From positions 558,001-622,000 of the forward strand of contig NZ_LQQA01000033.1 in the NCBI RefSeq assembly GCF_002101965.1: 64,000 nt of DNA. The letters are read 5' to 3'. The translations under genes and the position numbers were made by a program. The DNA comes from Mycolicibacterium wolinskyi (GTDB lineage: Bacteria > Actinomycetota > Actinomycetes > Mycobacteriales > Mycobacteriaceae). Of the stretch, positions 26,131 to 34,713 are shown in pieces (position 1 is the stretch's first letter; each line of letters opens with the position of its first letter). Below the pieces are notes generated by a model that saw only the letters and a program-made list of their open reading frames with translations, was not told the DNA's origin and did no database searches.

Positions 26131-26780
26131 CCTTTGGCCACAGGCGCTACCTCGATCCCACGGAGTTCCTTGACTGGCAACACGATTCGGTGCGTGACTT
26201 CACATCATCGGCCATCCGTGGTGCCTGCGGCGACACCGAGAAGGCGATGGCCATCTTCACCGCGGTCCGTGACTCCATTTGGTACGACCCGTACACGGTG
26301 ACCGACAACCCGCACGCCTATCGCGCCAGCACCGTCGCAACCGCAGAACGAGCCTACTGCATCCCGAAGGCCGTGCTCCTGACTGCAGCGTGCCGAGCGG
26401 CGGGAATCCCGGCGCGGCTGGGGTTCGCCGATGTCCGAAACCACTTCCAGACCAAGACATTGCGCGAGCGTATGGGTGGTACCGACGTTTTCGTCTATCA
26501 CGGTTACAGTCTCATGCTTCTCAACGGTGCATGGGTCAAGGCGACCCCGGCGTTCAATCGGGAGTTGTGCGCACGGTTCGGTGTCTCGCCCATCGACTTC
26601 GACGGGCGTAGCGACGCGCTGCTGCACGGGTTCACCGGGGACGGCACCCAGCACATGGAATATCTCCGTGACCGTGGAGCCTACGACGATCTACCCCTAG
26701 CGGACATCGTGCAGGCTTTGAGAACGCACTACGGAACATTCATCGACCAGCCGAACAGCCGTCCCGACCTCTTCGCCTGA
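26127..26780 (+). CDS. transglutaminase-like family protein
   Basis: Protein of 217 residues from ATG 26127, translationally coupled to the P450. The papain-like core is visible as YCIPKAVLLTAACRAAGIPAR, with Cys78 at the start of the helix, and His125 in VYHGYSLML. The usual third residue, an Asp in a WxxxDP-like strand, appears replaced in WVKATPAFN. Bacterial members act as proteases, amidases or acyl transferases. The missing Asp leaves activity uncertain, although Asn144 or another residue could substitute. A transglutaminase fold beside a P450 and an acyl-CoA ligase is unusual. Confidence 0.7.
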   Translation: MTFGHRRYLDPTEFLDWQHDSVRDFTSSAIRGACGDTEKAMAIFTAVRDSIWYDPYTVTDNPHAYRASTVATAERAYCIPKAVLLTAACRAAGIPARLGFADVRNHFQTKTLRERMGGTDVFVYHGYSLMLLNGAWVKATPAFNRELCARFGVSPIDFDGRSDALLHGFTGDGTQHMEYLRDRGAYDDLPLADIVQALRTHYGTFIDQPNSRPDLFA

Positions 26781-26794
26781 AAGGGCCCTTCACC

Positions 26795-28423
26795 ATGCAA
26801 AGCACCATGCAAAATGTTCCTCTCACGGTGTCGGCGATTGTGCAGCATGCGGCAGCCATACACGGTGACAGCGAGGTCATCACTCCGACCGGAGATGGGT
26901 ATCGCAGAACGCCCTACCGTAGTCTGCTGGCGCGAGTGGCTCGCCTTGCCAATGCGCTGCGCAGCCTTGGCATCACGGCAGACCAACGCGTGGCCACCTT
27001 CCAGTGGAGCAACCAAGAGCATCTGGAGGCCTACTGTGCGATTCCGTCCATGGGAGCGGTCCTGCACACGCTCAACATTCGTTTGGCCCCGGAGCAACTC
27101 GCGTACATCGCCAACCACGCGTGCGATCAGATCGTCCTCGTCGACGCTTCGGTTGCCCCGTTGTTGGCGCGCGCGCTCCCAGCGATGGCGTCGGTGCACA
27201 CCGTCATCGTTACCGGAGAGGGCGACCTTGCCCCGCTACAGGGATGCGGGAAGACGGTTCTGCGTTACGAGGAAGTGCTTGCCAGTCAGGAAGAGTCATT
27301 TGACTGGCCTGAGCTCGACGAGCTGTCGGCCGCGGCCATGTGTTACACGAGCGGCACCACCGGAGATCCCAAGGGCGTCGTCTACAGCCACCGTTCGACG
27401 TACCTTCACTCCCTGGCCGCCTGCACAGCTAACGCGTTGTCAGTCAGCGAGGCCGACCGTGTGCTGGCCATCGTCCCGATGTTTCACGCCAATGCCTGGG
27501 GGCTTATCTACGCCGCGTTGATGTCCGGCGCGGATTTGGTGCTTCCCGACCGGTTTCTCCAGGCCGAGCCGTTGGTGTCGATCATCGAAGACACCAGGCC
27601 GACCGTAGCCGGTGCAGTGCCGACGATCTGGAACGATGTCGACCGATATCTGGATTCGCACCCTGGGCGGGACATTTCTTCGCTACGGCTGGTGGCGTGC
27701 GGGGGATCTGCTGTTCCGCTTTCCTTGATGCGGGCGTTCGAAGAGAAGTACAACGTGCCCATTGTGCAGGCATGGGGGATGACCGAAACCTCTCCGCTGG
27801 CGACCGTTGCACGTCCGGCTCGCGGAGCCGACACGCGACGATGGGAGATGCGCGCATCCCAGGGCCGGCCGATCTGCGGTGTCGAAATCCGGTTGCGGGA
27901 CGACGACGGGAAACCCGTGCCGTGGGACGGTCGGTCAGTTGGGGAAATTCAGGCGCGCGGCCCTTGGATCACCGGTTCTTATTTCGGAGACAACGATACG
28001 GAGAAGTTCGACGACGGATGGTTGCGTACCGGTGATGTGGGCAGGATCGACGCCGAGGGCTATCTGACCCTGACCGACCGCTCGAAAGACGTCATCAAGT
28101 CAGGTGGCGAATGGATCTCCTCGGTCGAGCTGGAGAACGCGCTGATCGGGCACCCTGCCGTGTACGAAGCGGCGGTGGTCGGCGTCGCGGACGATAGGTG
28201 GCAGGAACGGCCGTTGGCGCTTGTCGTCATCCACCCAGGAACCGACGTTGACATTGACCAACTCCGATCGTTCCTTTCGGGCAAAGTCGCCAAATGGTGG
28301 GTTCCTGAGCGATGGAGCTTCGTGTCCGATATTCCGCGGACGAGCGTCGGAAAGTACGACAAAAAGGCCATCCGTGCGCGCCACGCTGCCGGCGAATACC
28401 TCATCAAAATCGAAACGCAATAA
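26795..28423 (+). CDS. fatty-acid/acyl-CoA ligase (ANL superfamily)
   Basis: Adenylate-forming acyl-CoA synthetase of 542 residues. The AMP-binding P-loop TSGTTGDPKG begins at residue 185. WGMTETSP, WLRTGDVG and the C-terminal catalytic Lys (K520 in GKYDKK) are all present, so it should be active. It is of the medium/long-chain FadD/AlkK size and carries the linker DRSKDVIKSGGEW, a signature of that group. In the mymA locus the corresponding role is played by FadD13. It probably activates the acid released by ester cleavage or oxidation. It starts 14 bases after the transglutaminase-like gene. Confidence 0.85.
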   Translation: MQSTMQNVPLTVSAIVQHAAAIHGDSEVITPTGDGYRRTPYRSLLARVARLANALRSLGITADQRVATFQWSNQEHLEAYCAIPSMGAVLHTLNIRLAPEQLAYIANHACDQIVLVDASVAPLLARALPAMASVHTVIVTGEGDLAPLQGCGKTVLRYEEVLASQEESFDWPELDELSAAAMCYTSGTTGDPKGVVYSHRSTYLHSLAACTANALSVSEADRVLAIVPMFHANAWGLIYAALMSGADLVLPDRFLQAEPLVSIIEDTRPTVAGAVPTIWNDVDRYLDSHPGRDISSLRLVACGGSAVPLSLMRAFEEKYNVPIVQAWGMTETSPLATVARPARGADTRRWEMRASQGRPICGVEIRLRDDDGKPVPWDGRSVGEIQARGPWITGSYFGDNDTEKFDDGWLRTGDVGRIDAEGYLTLTDRSKDVIKSGGEWISSVELENALIGHPAVYEAAVVGVADDRWQERPLALVVIHPGTDVDIDQLRSFLSGKVAKWWVPERWSFVSDIPRTSVGKYDKKAIRARHAAGEYLIKIETQ

Positions 28424-28461
28424 CGTCGAATCCCTGGAATTTCAACAGTCGGAAGGTAATC

Positions 28462-29607
28462 ATGTCGTCCCCAATCTCTCCCTGGATGAATGCAGAATTA
28501 CTCGAGCTTCGTGATCTCGCTTCGAAGTTCTTCTCGGCCGAATTGGCGCCGCATGCGCAACGCTTTGCCGACCAGCACCACGTCGACCGAGAACTGTGGA
28601 ACCGAGCGGGCGAGCTGGGATTGCTCTGCATGTCCGTACCCGAGGAATACGGCGGAGGGGGCGGAACTTTCGCGCACGAAGCGGTCGTGCTCGAAGAGCA
28701 GGCCCGCATCGGTGACAGCTCATGGGGTGCGGGACTGCACAGCGGAATCGTCGCCCACTATATCCTGCATTACGCGACTGAAGAGCTGCGCGCGCAGTGG
28801 CTTCCCAAGATGGCGTCCGGTGAAATGATCGGGGCGATAGCCATGACGGAACCGGGGACTGGGTCCGATCTGCAGAGCGTCAAGACAAAAGCCATCCTGG
28901 ACGGTGACGAGTACGTAGTCACCGGCTCCAAGACTTTCATCACCAACGGCCAACAGGCCGACCTCATCATCGTTGTTGCCAAGACAGATCCGAGCCAGGG
29001 CGCTGCGGGCATCTCTTTGATCGCCGTCGAGGCTGACCGGCCCGGATTCCGGCGGGGCAAGGTTCTCGACAAGATCGGCCAACGCGGCCAGGACACCTCC
29101 GAGTTGTTCTTCGACGACGTGAGAGTTCCGCGCTCGCATCTACTGGGCCAGGCTGAGGGACAGGGCTTCATTCAGCTGATGACGCAGCTGCCACAAGAGC
29201 GACTCATCGTCGCGGTGGGAGCTGTCGCATCGATGGAACTCGCCCTGGAGCAGACGCTCAAATACACGCGTGAGCGGGAGGCGTTTGGTCGGCCCGTCTT
29301 CGGCTTCCAGAACACCAAATTCACCTTGGCGGAAGCTGCGACTGAAACGCGCATCGCGCGAGTATTCCTCGACTACTGCATCGACCTGCACCTTGCGGGT
29401 CAACTCGACGTGCAGACCGTCGCCATGGCGAAGTGGTGGACCACGGAGCGAGCGATGAAGGTGCTCGATGACTGTATGCAGCTTCACGGCGGATATGGCT
29501 ACATGACCGAGTACCCCATCTCCAGATTGTGGGTGGATCAGCGCGTGCAAAAAATTTATGCCGGCACGAACGAGGTGATGAAGGAAATCATCTCGCGTTC
29601 CCTATGA
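28462..29607 (+). CDS. acyl-CoA dehydrogenase 1
   Basis: FAD-dependent alpha,beta-dehydrogenase of 381 residues. ATG 28462 follows GGAAGG; an ATG at 28312 lies inside the ligase gene and is rejected. The FAD and substrate motifs AMTEPGTGSDLQ and FITNG are present, as is the C-terminal HGGYGYMTEYPISRLW. The YEGT position, where medium-chain enzymes have the catalytic Glu, is YAGT (Ala367). Glu246 in PQERL is at the place used by isovaleryl-CoA-type enzymes. That points to a branched-chain or long-chain type substrate. Confidence 0.85.
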   Translation: MSSPISPWMNAELLELRDLASKFFSAELAPHAQRFADQHHVDRELWNRAGELGLLCMSVPEEYGGGGGTFAHEAVVLEEQARIGDSSWGAGLHSGIVAHYILHYATEELRAQWLPKMASGEMIGAIAMTEPGTGSDLQSVKTKAILDGDEYVVTGSKTFITNGQQADLIIVVAKTDPSQGAAGISLIAVEADRPGFRRGKVLDKIGQRGQDTSELFFDDVRVPRSHLLGQAEGQGFIQLMTQLPQERLIVAVGAVASMELALEQTLKYTREREAFGRPVFGFQNTKFTLAEAATETRIARVFLDYCIDLHLAGQLDVQTVAMAKWWTTERAMKVLDDCMQLHGGYGYMTEYPISRLWVDQRVQKIYAGTNEVMKEIISRSL

Positions 29608-29653
29608 CTCAGATAAGTTGCCGTCTGCACGTTAGTCACTTGGAGGAGGATTG

Positions 29654-30712
29654 ATGGCATCGATAGTGGTGCCGTATCGCCACGACATGGGCGGCCATTG
29701 CGGATCGGGCGCTCTTCGGGATTTGACCGAATGGGCGGGGGTCCGTTGGGGTGGACACACCCCGGACGAAGGTACCGTGTTTGCGCTCGGCGGGGCCCTC
29801 GACTTCTCGTATGTTCGCTCGGCGCACCTAAATCCACCGATCTACCTCGTTGGACGCAGCGCGGACCTCGAAGACGAATACTTGACCCGGTTGGGTGCGC
29901 GCTTCGAGTGCCGCTCGACAGACGACCCCGATCTCGGTTGGAAATGGGTGACCGAACAGATCGATGCCGGTACCCCGGTCATGGTGTGGACTGACATCGC
30001 CGAATTGCCCTATCTGAGAACGCGTCTGAGTATGAGCCGACACGATGTCGTGATCGTCGGGTACGACGACGACGAGGAACTCGCGTTCGTAGTCGATAAC
30101 GATCGCGATGTACCTCAAGCCGTGCCTTATGAGAATTTGCGAAAGGCACGCGCATCGACGGGATTTCCCGTCCCCACGCGGCACACCACCTACGTGGTCG
30201 AGTGGCCCAGCGCGGCACCAGATCTCGGCAATGCTGCCCGGTCGGCCTTCCGTAGGTCTGCGGACGCGATGCAGGGTTCGTTTGTGAGCGCGCCGATTAC
30301 CGAGGGCTCCGATTGTGAATCTCAGGCGCGTGGATTATCAGGTGTGTCGACGTTTGTGGAGGACCTCAAGGGGTGGCCGGAGATCTTTGACGACGACACC
30401 CTCGACGGTGCCTTGTTTGCGCTGAGCGCCTTCATCGAAAAGGCCGGAACCGGAGGCGGTCTTTTCCGAGATCTGCAGGCACGCGGATGTCGGCGCGTCG
30501 CTGAAGAGTTGGGTTTCGAACCTGCGTTCCGAGCAGCGGAGGCTGCGAAGACCGCATCTAAGCTGTGGACCGCTGTCGCGCGAACGGCTTACGAACGCGG
30601 TGCACATCCGCGCCGGCGAGCGAGTGGCGCGGCCTGTCTCGCTGCGCAGTTGCCGCAAGCCGAACGTCGACTCGCGCAGGCGCTGAGGGAGGCAGGAAAT
30701 CTACTCCTATGA
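29654..30712 (+). CDS. BtrH-like protein (BtrH_N plus DUF4872 architecture)
   Basis: Protein of 352 residues from ATG 29654, directly after GGAGGAGGA. The N-terminus YRHDMGGHCGSGALRDL (His15, Cys16) matches the BtrH_N domain. The middle (RHDVVIVGYDD, then RHTTYVVEW) and the helical C-terminal half match DUF4872. BtrH in butirosin synthesis moves an acyl group from a carrier protein to an amino sugar, with Cys-His chemistry. Here no carrier protein or aminoglycoside gene is near; the neighbours are acyl-CoA enzymes and an SCP2 protein. It may be an acyltransferase or amidase on CoA-linked intermediates; that is inference. Confidence 0.7.
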   Translation: MASIVVPYRHDMGGHCGSGALRDLTEWAGVRWGGHTPDEGTVFALGGALDFSYVRSAHLNPPIYLVGRSADLEDEYLTRLGARFECRSTDDPDLGWKWVTEQIDAGTPVMVWTDIAELPYLRTRLSMSRHDVVIVGYDDDEELAFVVDNDRDVPQAVPYENLRKARASTGFPVPTRHTTYVVEWPSAAPDLGNAARSAFRRSADAMQGSFVSAPITEGSDCESQARGLSGVSTFVEDLKGWPEIFDDDTLDGALFALSAFIEKAGTGGGLFRDLQARGCRRVAEELGFEPAFRAAEAAKTASKLWTAVARTAYERGAHPRRRASGAACLAAQLPQAERRLAQALREAGNLLL

Positions 30713-30806
30713 ATGCAGGTTACCTGCGGTGGAAATCAAACTGGGTGCGACCCAACGGAATTTTTCTTGAGTGCTTGGACTGCGTCAACCAGAATGGAGA
30801 TTCACG

Positions 30807-31217
30807 ATGGCTGTCTTCGCTGATGCGGAAGAGGTTTACCGCTACCTCGCCGGAATCTTTCGACGAGGGTTGGAGAACGAAGACCTTGCGAACAGACTTG
30901 CCGGGTCCGGGGTGGTGTTGCGGATTCATTACACCGATCCAGATGCGGTAGTAACCGTGGATATGCCGAAGAGGGTGATAGAGACCGGCGCGGACAGCGG
31001 CGTTACACCGAATGTCGAATTGTTCATGTCCGCGGATACCGGTAACAGGTTCTGGTTGGGGAAGGTGAACTTGACCATGGCGATGGCCAAAGGAACGGTA
31101 CGAGCGAAAGGTCCTGTCACGAAACTGATCAAGCTAATTCCGCAGGCGAAAAACCTTTTTCCAGAATATCGGGCAATCCTCGAAGCCGACAAGCGTCACG
31201 ACCTGCTCGATGTGTGA
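30807..31217 (+). CDS. SCP2 sterol-carrier-like protein
   Basis: Small lipid-binding protein of 136 residues from ATG 30807, with a GGAGA site upstream. It has the SCP2 alpha/beta layout: an N-terminal helix pair, a central five-strand region (VVTVDMP, VELFMSADTGNRFWLGKVNL), the glycine turn KGTVRAKGPVTKLIKLIP and an end helix. Bacterial SCP2 proteins hold acyl chains or sterols, often beside alkyl or steroid catabolic genes. Here it may carry the hydrophobic substrate between the enzymes encoded next to it. The 94-base gap upstream and the 146-base gap downstream hold nothing I can identify. Confidence 0.75.
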   Translation: MAVFADAEEVYRYLAGIFRRGLENEDLANRLAGSGVVLRIHYTDPDAVVTVDMPKRVIETGADSGVTPNVELFMSADTGNRFWLGKVNLTMAMAKGTVRAKGPVTKLIKLIPQAKNLFPEYRAILEADKRHDLLDV

Positions 31218-31363
31218 TGCCAGTCCGGTACGAGCCCGGGTGCGGGCGAGTGGTCGCCGCGGCCTACGGCGACATGTCGGGAGACATACAGGACGAGTTC
31301 TTGTGACCGTGCGCAGTCGGGATAACTACTTCAGAAGCGTCATTAGATAGAAGGGACTTCAGC

Positions 31364-32470
31364 ATGAAGACACGTGCCGCTGTTTTGTGGGGCTTGGAGC
31401 AGAAGTGGGAGGTCGAAGAAGTCGAGTTGGATCCGCCAGGTCCCGGGGAGGTCCTCGTGCGGCTGGCGGCCACCGGCTTGTGTCATTCCGACGAACATCT
31501 GGTCACCGGCGACCTCCCGATCCCATTGCCGGTAGTAGGGGGCCATGAGGGTGCTGGCACAGTCGCGGAGTGCGGCGAAGGGGTTGAGGATCTGTCCGAA
31601 GGTGATCCTGTCATCTTGACCTTCCTCCCCTCGTGTGGGCGCTGCTCCTACTGCGCGCGCGGCATGGGCAATCTCTGTGATCTGGGAGCGGCGCTGATGA
31701 TGGGACCGCAGGTCGACGGCACCTATCGCTTTCACGCACGAGGCGAGGACGTCGGGCAGATGTGTTTGCTCGGAACGTTTTCCGAGTACACAGTGGTGCC
31801 GCAGGCATCCGTGGTCAAGATTGACGGCGGAATCCCTCTCGATCGGGCAGCGTTGATCGGTTGCGGCGTCACGACCGGCTACGGATCTGCGGTGCGGACT
31901 GGGGAGGTGCGCGCCGGGGACACCGTCGTGGTAGTGGGAGCAGGCGGAATCGGAATGAATGCGATTCAGGGCGCGCGAATCGCGGGGGCGCTGGCAATTG
32001 TGGCGGTCGATCCGGTGGAGTTCAAACGAGAGCAAGCGAGCGGGTTCGGCGCGACGCATACCGCCGCCTCGATGGATGAAGCTTGGTCGCTAGTCAGCGA
32101 TATGACGCTGGGCAAGCTGGCCGATGTCTGCATCCTCACCACTGATGTGGCTGAGGCCTCTTATACCGCCGAAGCGCTGGCCTTGGTCGGAAAGCGCGGA
32201 CGCGTCGTGGTTACGGCCATCGGGCATCCCGACGAGTCGTCGATCTCAGGGTCACTGCTGGAGATGACGCTTTACGAAAAGCAGATTCGTGGCGCCTTAT
32301 ATGGCTCATCTAATGCGCCACACGATATTCCGCGGCTGGTCGAGCTTTACTCGGCCGGGCGGTTGAAGCTCGACGAGTTGGTCACCCGCGAATACTCCCT
32401 CGACCAAATCAATGAGGGCTACCAGGATATGCGTTCAGGAAAAAACATCCGAGGGCTCGTCCGGTTCTGA
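31364..32470 (+). CDS. adhD: zinc alcohol dehydrogenase (AdhD-like, probably NDMA/mycofactocin-dependent)
   Basis: Medium-chain zinc alcohol dehydrogenase of 368 residues, the length I recall for AdhD (Rv3086). Catalytic zinc ligands are Cys40 (GLCHSD), His61 (GHEGAG) and a Cys in GCGVTTGYG. The structural zinc lobe is complete: Cys91, Cys94, Cys97 and Cys105. The cofactor motif is VVGAGGIGMNAIQGA. AdhD belongs to the group described as nicotinoprotein/NDMA-dependent, coupled to mycofactocin. It probably oxidises the alcohol released by the esterase. GAAGGGA precedes the start. Confidence 0.85.
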   Translation: MKTRAAVLWGLEQKWEVEEVELDPPGPGEVLVRLAATGLCHSDEHLVTGDLPIPLPVVGGHEGAGTVAECGEGVEDLSEGDPVILTFLPSCGRCSYCARGMGNLCDLGAALMMGPQVDGTYRFHARGEDVGQMCLLGTFSEYTVVPQASVVKIDGGIPLDRAALIGCGVTTGYGSAVRTGEVRAGDTVVVVGAGGIGMNAIQGARIAGALAIVAVDPVEFKREQASGFGATHTAASMDEAWSLVSDMTLGKLADVCILTTDVAEASYTAEALALVGKRGRVVVTAIGHPDESSISGSLLEMTLYEKQIRGALYGSSNAPHDIPRLVELYSAGRLKLDELVTREYSLDQINEGYQDMRSGKNIRGLVRF

Positions 32471-32634
32471 AGAGAACCATGCTTCACTTCTCATGTTCAC
32501 GTCCTTGCGCCGCTGCAGATTACACGCCGCCGGACCGCTTAGGCTGCTGCGCGTCGCGTCCTCCTTGCCCATCCTGAGGACGGCAAGCATCAGCCACCTT
32601 GTAATCAATCCATCAAATTCTCGCGGAGGCTGAG

Positions 32635-33834
32635 ATGACGGACGCAGGCACGACCACGGCATGCGAGGATGGGGCAGCTCGTTTCGTTGTCGCCCCGAAG
32701 GTGTGGACTACGCCGGAGCGACGAGCGCTGAGTCAAATGGCGCGGTCTTTCGTCGAACGTGAAATCGCGCCGAAGCTAGCGGAATGGGAGCGGGTGGGTG
32801 AGATCCCGCGCGACCTGCACCTCAACGCTGCCGAGGTCGGGCTTCTCGGAATCGGGTTCCCGGAAGAAGTCGGCGGCAGCGGCGGCAACGCGATTGACTC
32901 TGCACTGGTCACTGAGGCCATCCTGGCCGCAGGTGGGTCCACTGGCGTCTGCGCCGCCTTGTTCACCCATGGCATTGCCCTTCCCCACATTGCCGCCAAT
33001 GGCTCCGAAGTCCTGATTGAACGATATGTCCGTCCGACGCTCGCAGGAAAGATGATCGGCTCGCTGGGCGTTACCGAGCCTGGGGCAGGCTCAGATGTCG
33101 CGAATTTGCGCACACGCGCAGTGCGCGATGGCGACACCTACGTGGTCAACGGAGCAAAGACGTTCATCACCAGCGGAGTTCGGGCGGACTTCGTTACTAC
33201 GGCGGTACGCACCGGCGGACCGGGTTACGGGGGAGTTTCATTGCTCGTGATCGACAAGAATTCGTCTGGATTTGAAGTGTCCCGCCGGTTGGACAAGATG
33301 GGGTGGCGATGTAGCGACACCGCCGAGTTGTCTTTCGTCGACGTTCGCGTACCGGCTGAGAACCTGGTGGGGGCAGAGAACAGCGGGTTTTTGCAGATCA
33401 TGCAGCAATTTCAGGCTGAACGGCTCGGCATCGCTGTCCAGGCGTACGCGACGGCGGATAGGGCTCTCGATCTCGCCAAGAGTTGGGCGCGGGAGCGTGA
33501 AACGTTCGGTAGACCGTTGACGGGGCGCCAGGTCATTCGCCATAAGCTTGCCGAGATGGCTCGACAGGTCGACGTGGCGTGCACCTACACCCGTGCTGTC
33601 ATGCAGAGGTGGCTAGCAGGGGAGGATGTCGTTGCCGAGGTGTCGATGGCCAAGAACACCGCTGTGTATGCGTGCGACTACGTGGTCAACGAGGCGGTTC
33701 AGATCTTCGGTGGGATGGGCTACATGCGTGAGTCTGAGATCGAGAGACACTATCGAGACTGCCGGATTCTCGGAATAGGCGGCGGCACCAACGAAATCAT
33801 GAACGAGATCATCGCCAAGCGTATCGGACTCTAG
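32635..33834 (+). CDS. acyl-CoA dehydrogenase 2
   Basis: FAD-dependent acyl-CoA dehydrogenase of 399 residues. Motifs: GVTEPGAGSDVANL, AKTFITSG, GGMGYMRESEIERHYRDCR and GGGTNEIMNEIIAKR. As in the other dehydrogenase here, the YEGT Glu is replaced (Gly383), and Glu262 in QAERLGIA is the probable catalytic base, as in isovaleryl-CoA dehydrogenase. The two share only the general fold pattern and are not a recent duplication. GGAGG lies just upstream of ATG 32635. It is the last gene of the accessory cluster before the integrative element. Confidence 0.85.
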   Translation: MTDAGTTTACEDGAARFVVAPKVWTTPERRALSQMARSFVEREIAPKLAEWERVGEIPRDLHLNAAEVGLLGIGFPEEVGGSGGNAIDSALVTEAILAAGGSTGVCAALFTHGIALPHIAANGSEVLIERYVRPTLAGKMIGSLGVTEPGAGSDVANLRTRAVRDGDTYVVNGAKTFITSGVRADFVTTAVRTGGPGYGGVSLLVIDKNSSGFEVSRRLDKMGWRCSDTAELSFVDVRVPAENLVGAENSGFLQIMQQFQAERLGIAVQAYATADRALDLAKSWARERETFGRPLTGRQVIRHKLAEMARQVDVACTYTRAVMQRWLAGEDVVAEVSMAKNTAVYACDYVVNEAVQIFGGMGYMRESEIERHYRDCRILGIGGGTNEIMNEIIAKRIGL

Positions 33835-34165
33835 TTACTTGATCTCAGTAAAGAAAGTTCTCACATCGCTGGCAGTGAGCGGTCTGCTGTTCCGGCCGGG
33901 GAGGCGCGAGCGCCGGCATGGTCGAGGCTAGACCTGACTCGTTTGCCCACGGTGAGGTCATCGATTGTGTACGAGTGGGCCAGCAAGTCAGCGCCGGCCG
34001 CGACGGTCGATCGTATGTGTGGCCTGGACTTCTTGGGGGCGGCGGACGGGAGCGCCAGCGGACGGTAGCCGTCCCCGGTTGATGTCGCGGAAACGCATTT
34101 GGCGGCTTGACCGTCGATTTGACTCGCGCTCCACCGCTTCGTCAGTCGACTCGTAGGCTGATGGT
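33835..34165. other. non-coding gap that probably holds the left end of the integrative element
   Basis: These 331 bases contain no gene I can support. A minus-strand open frame crosses it and the HD gene but looks like a shadow. I searched for a copy of the tRNA-Leu 3' end (the GGGGGACTTGAACCCCC T-arm region) and found none, so the left attachment site is not marked by an obvious direct repeat. Large serine integrases need only a 2-3 bp common core, so its absence is not decisive. Confidence 0.4.
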
Positions 34166-34702
34166 ATGAGCGTCGCAATGGTGGAACGTGCGCGGTCGTT
34201 GGCCGAGGAGCAGATTGCCGGCCTTGGGCGGCGCTGGGAGCATGTGCAGGCTGTCGCGGCGACAGCGGAGAGGATACGGCCGCATCTGGACGCGGAGGCC
34301 GGTGATTGTCTCGTGGCCGCGGCATGGACACATGACATCGGTTACGGGCCGGATGTGCGGGCAACGGGATTTCACCCGCTGGACGGAGCACGGTTTCTGC
34401 GCTCGCAGGGCTTCCCGGAACTGGTGGTGTCGTTGGTGGCGTTCCATTCCGGCGCTGCAGTGGAAGCAGTGATGCGAGGCATTGATGGGCTGGCTGAGTT
34501 CACTGAGCCAGCGGCCGAGGTGCTGGATGCGTTGACGTTCTGCGATTTGACGAGCGGACCCGACGGTTCGCCGGTGTCCGCTGCTGTACGTCTAGACGAG
34601 GTGGTCAATCGCTACGGACCCGATGATCCGGTGCACCGTGCGGTCAGTTTGTCGCGTGAGGACTTGCTGGCCGCGGTGCGTCGCGTGCAATCGTGGCAGT
34701 GA
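34166..34702 (+). CDS. HD-domain phosphohydrolase
   Basis: Protein of 178 residues with the HD signature: His26 (WEHVQAV), His56-Asp57 (AAWTHDIGYG), further His in FHPLDG and FHSGA, and Asp127 (LTFCDLTSGPDG). HD proteins hydrolyse phosphate esters of nucleotides or metal-bound substrates. It ends 11 bases before the convergent Nudix gene. The pairing of a nucleotide hydrolase of the HD type with a Nudix protein suggests handling of a modified nucleotide or signalling molecule; the substrate is unknown. Confidence 0.8.
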   Translation: MSVAMVERARSLAEEQIAGLGRRWEHVQAVAATAERIRPHLDAEAGDCLVAAAWTHDIGYGPDVRATGFHPLDGARFLRSQGFPELVVSLVAFHSGAAVEAVMRGIDGLAEFTEPAAEVLDALTFCDLTSGPDGSPVSAAVRLDEVVNRYGPDDPVHRAVSLSREDLLAAVRRVQSWQ

Positions 34703-34713
34703 AACCGGCCTGT

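Noticed and set aside
33861..34391. 176-codon minus-strand ORF in the gap left of the HD gene
   Set aside because: It overlaps the HD gene in antisense, is very rich in Pro/Arg/Ser, and matches nothing I recognise.
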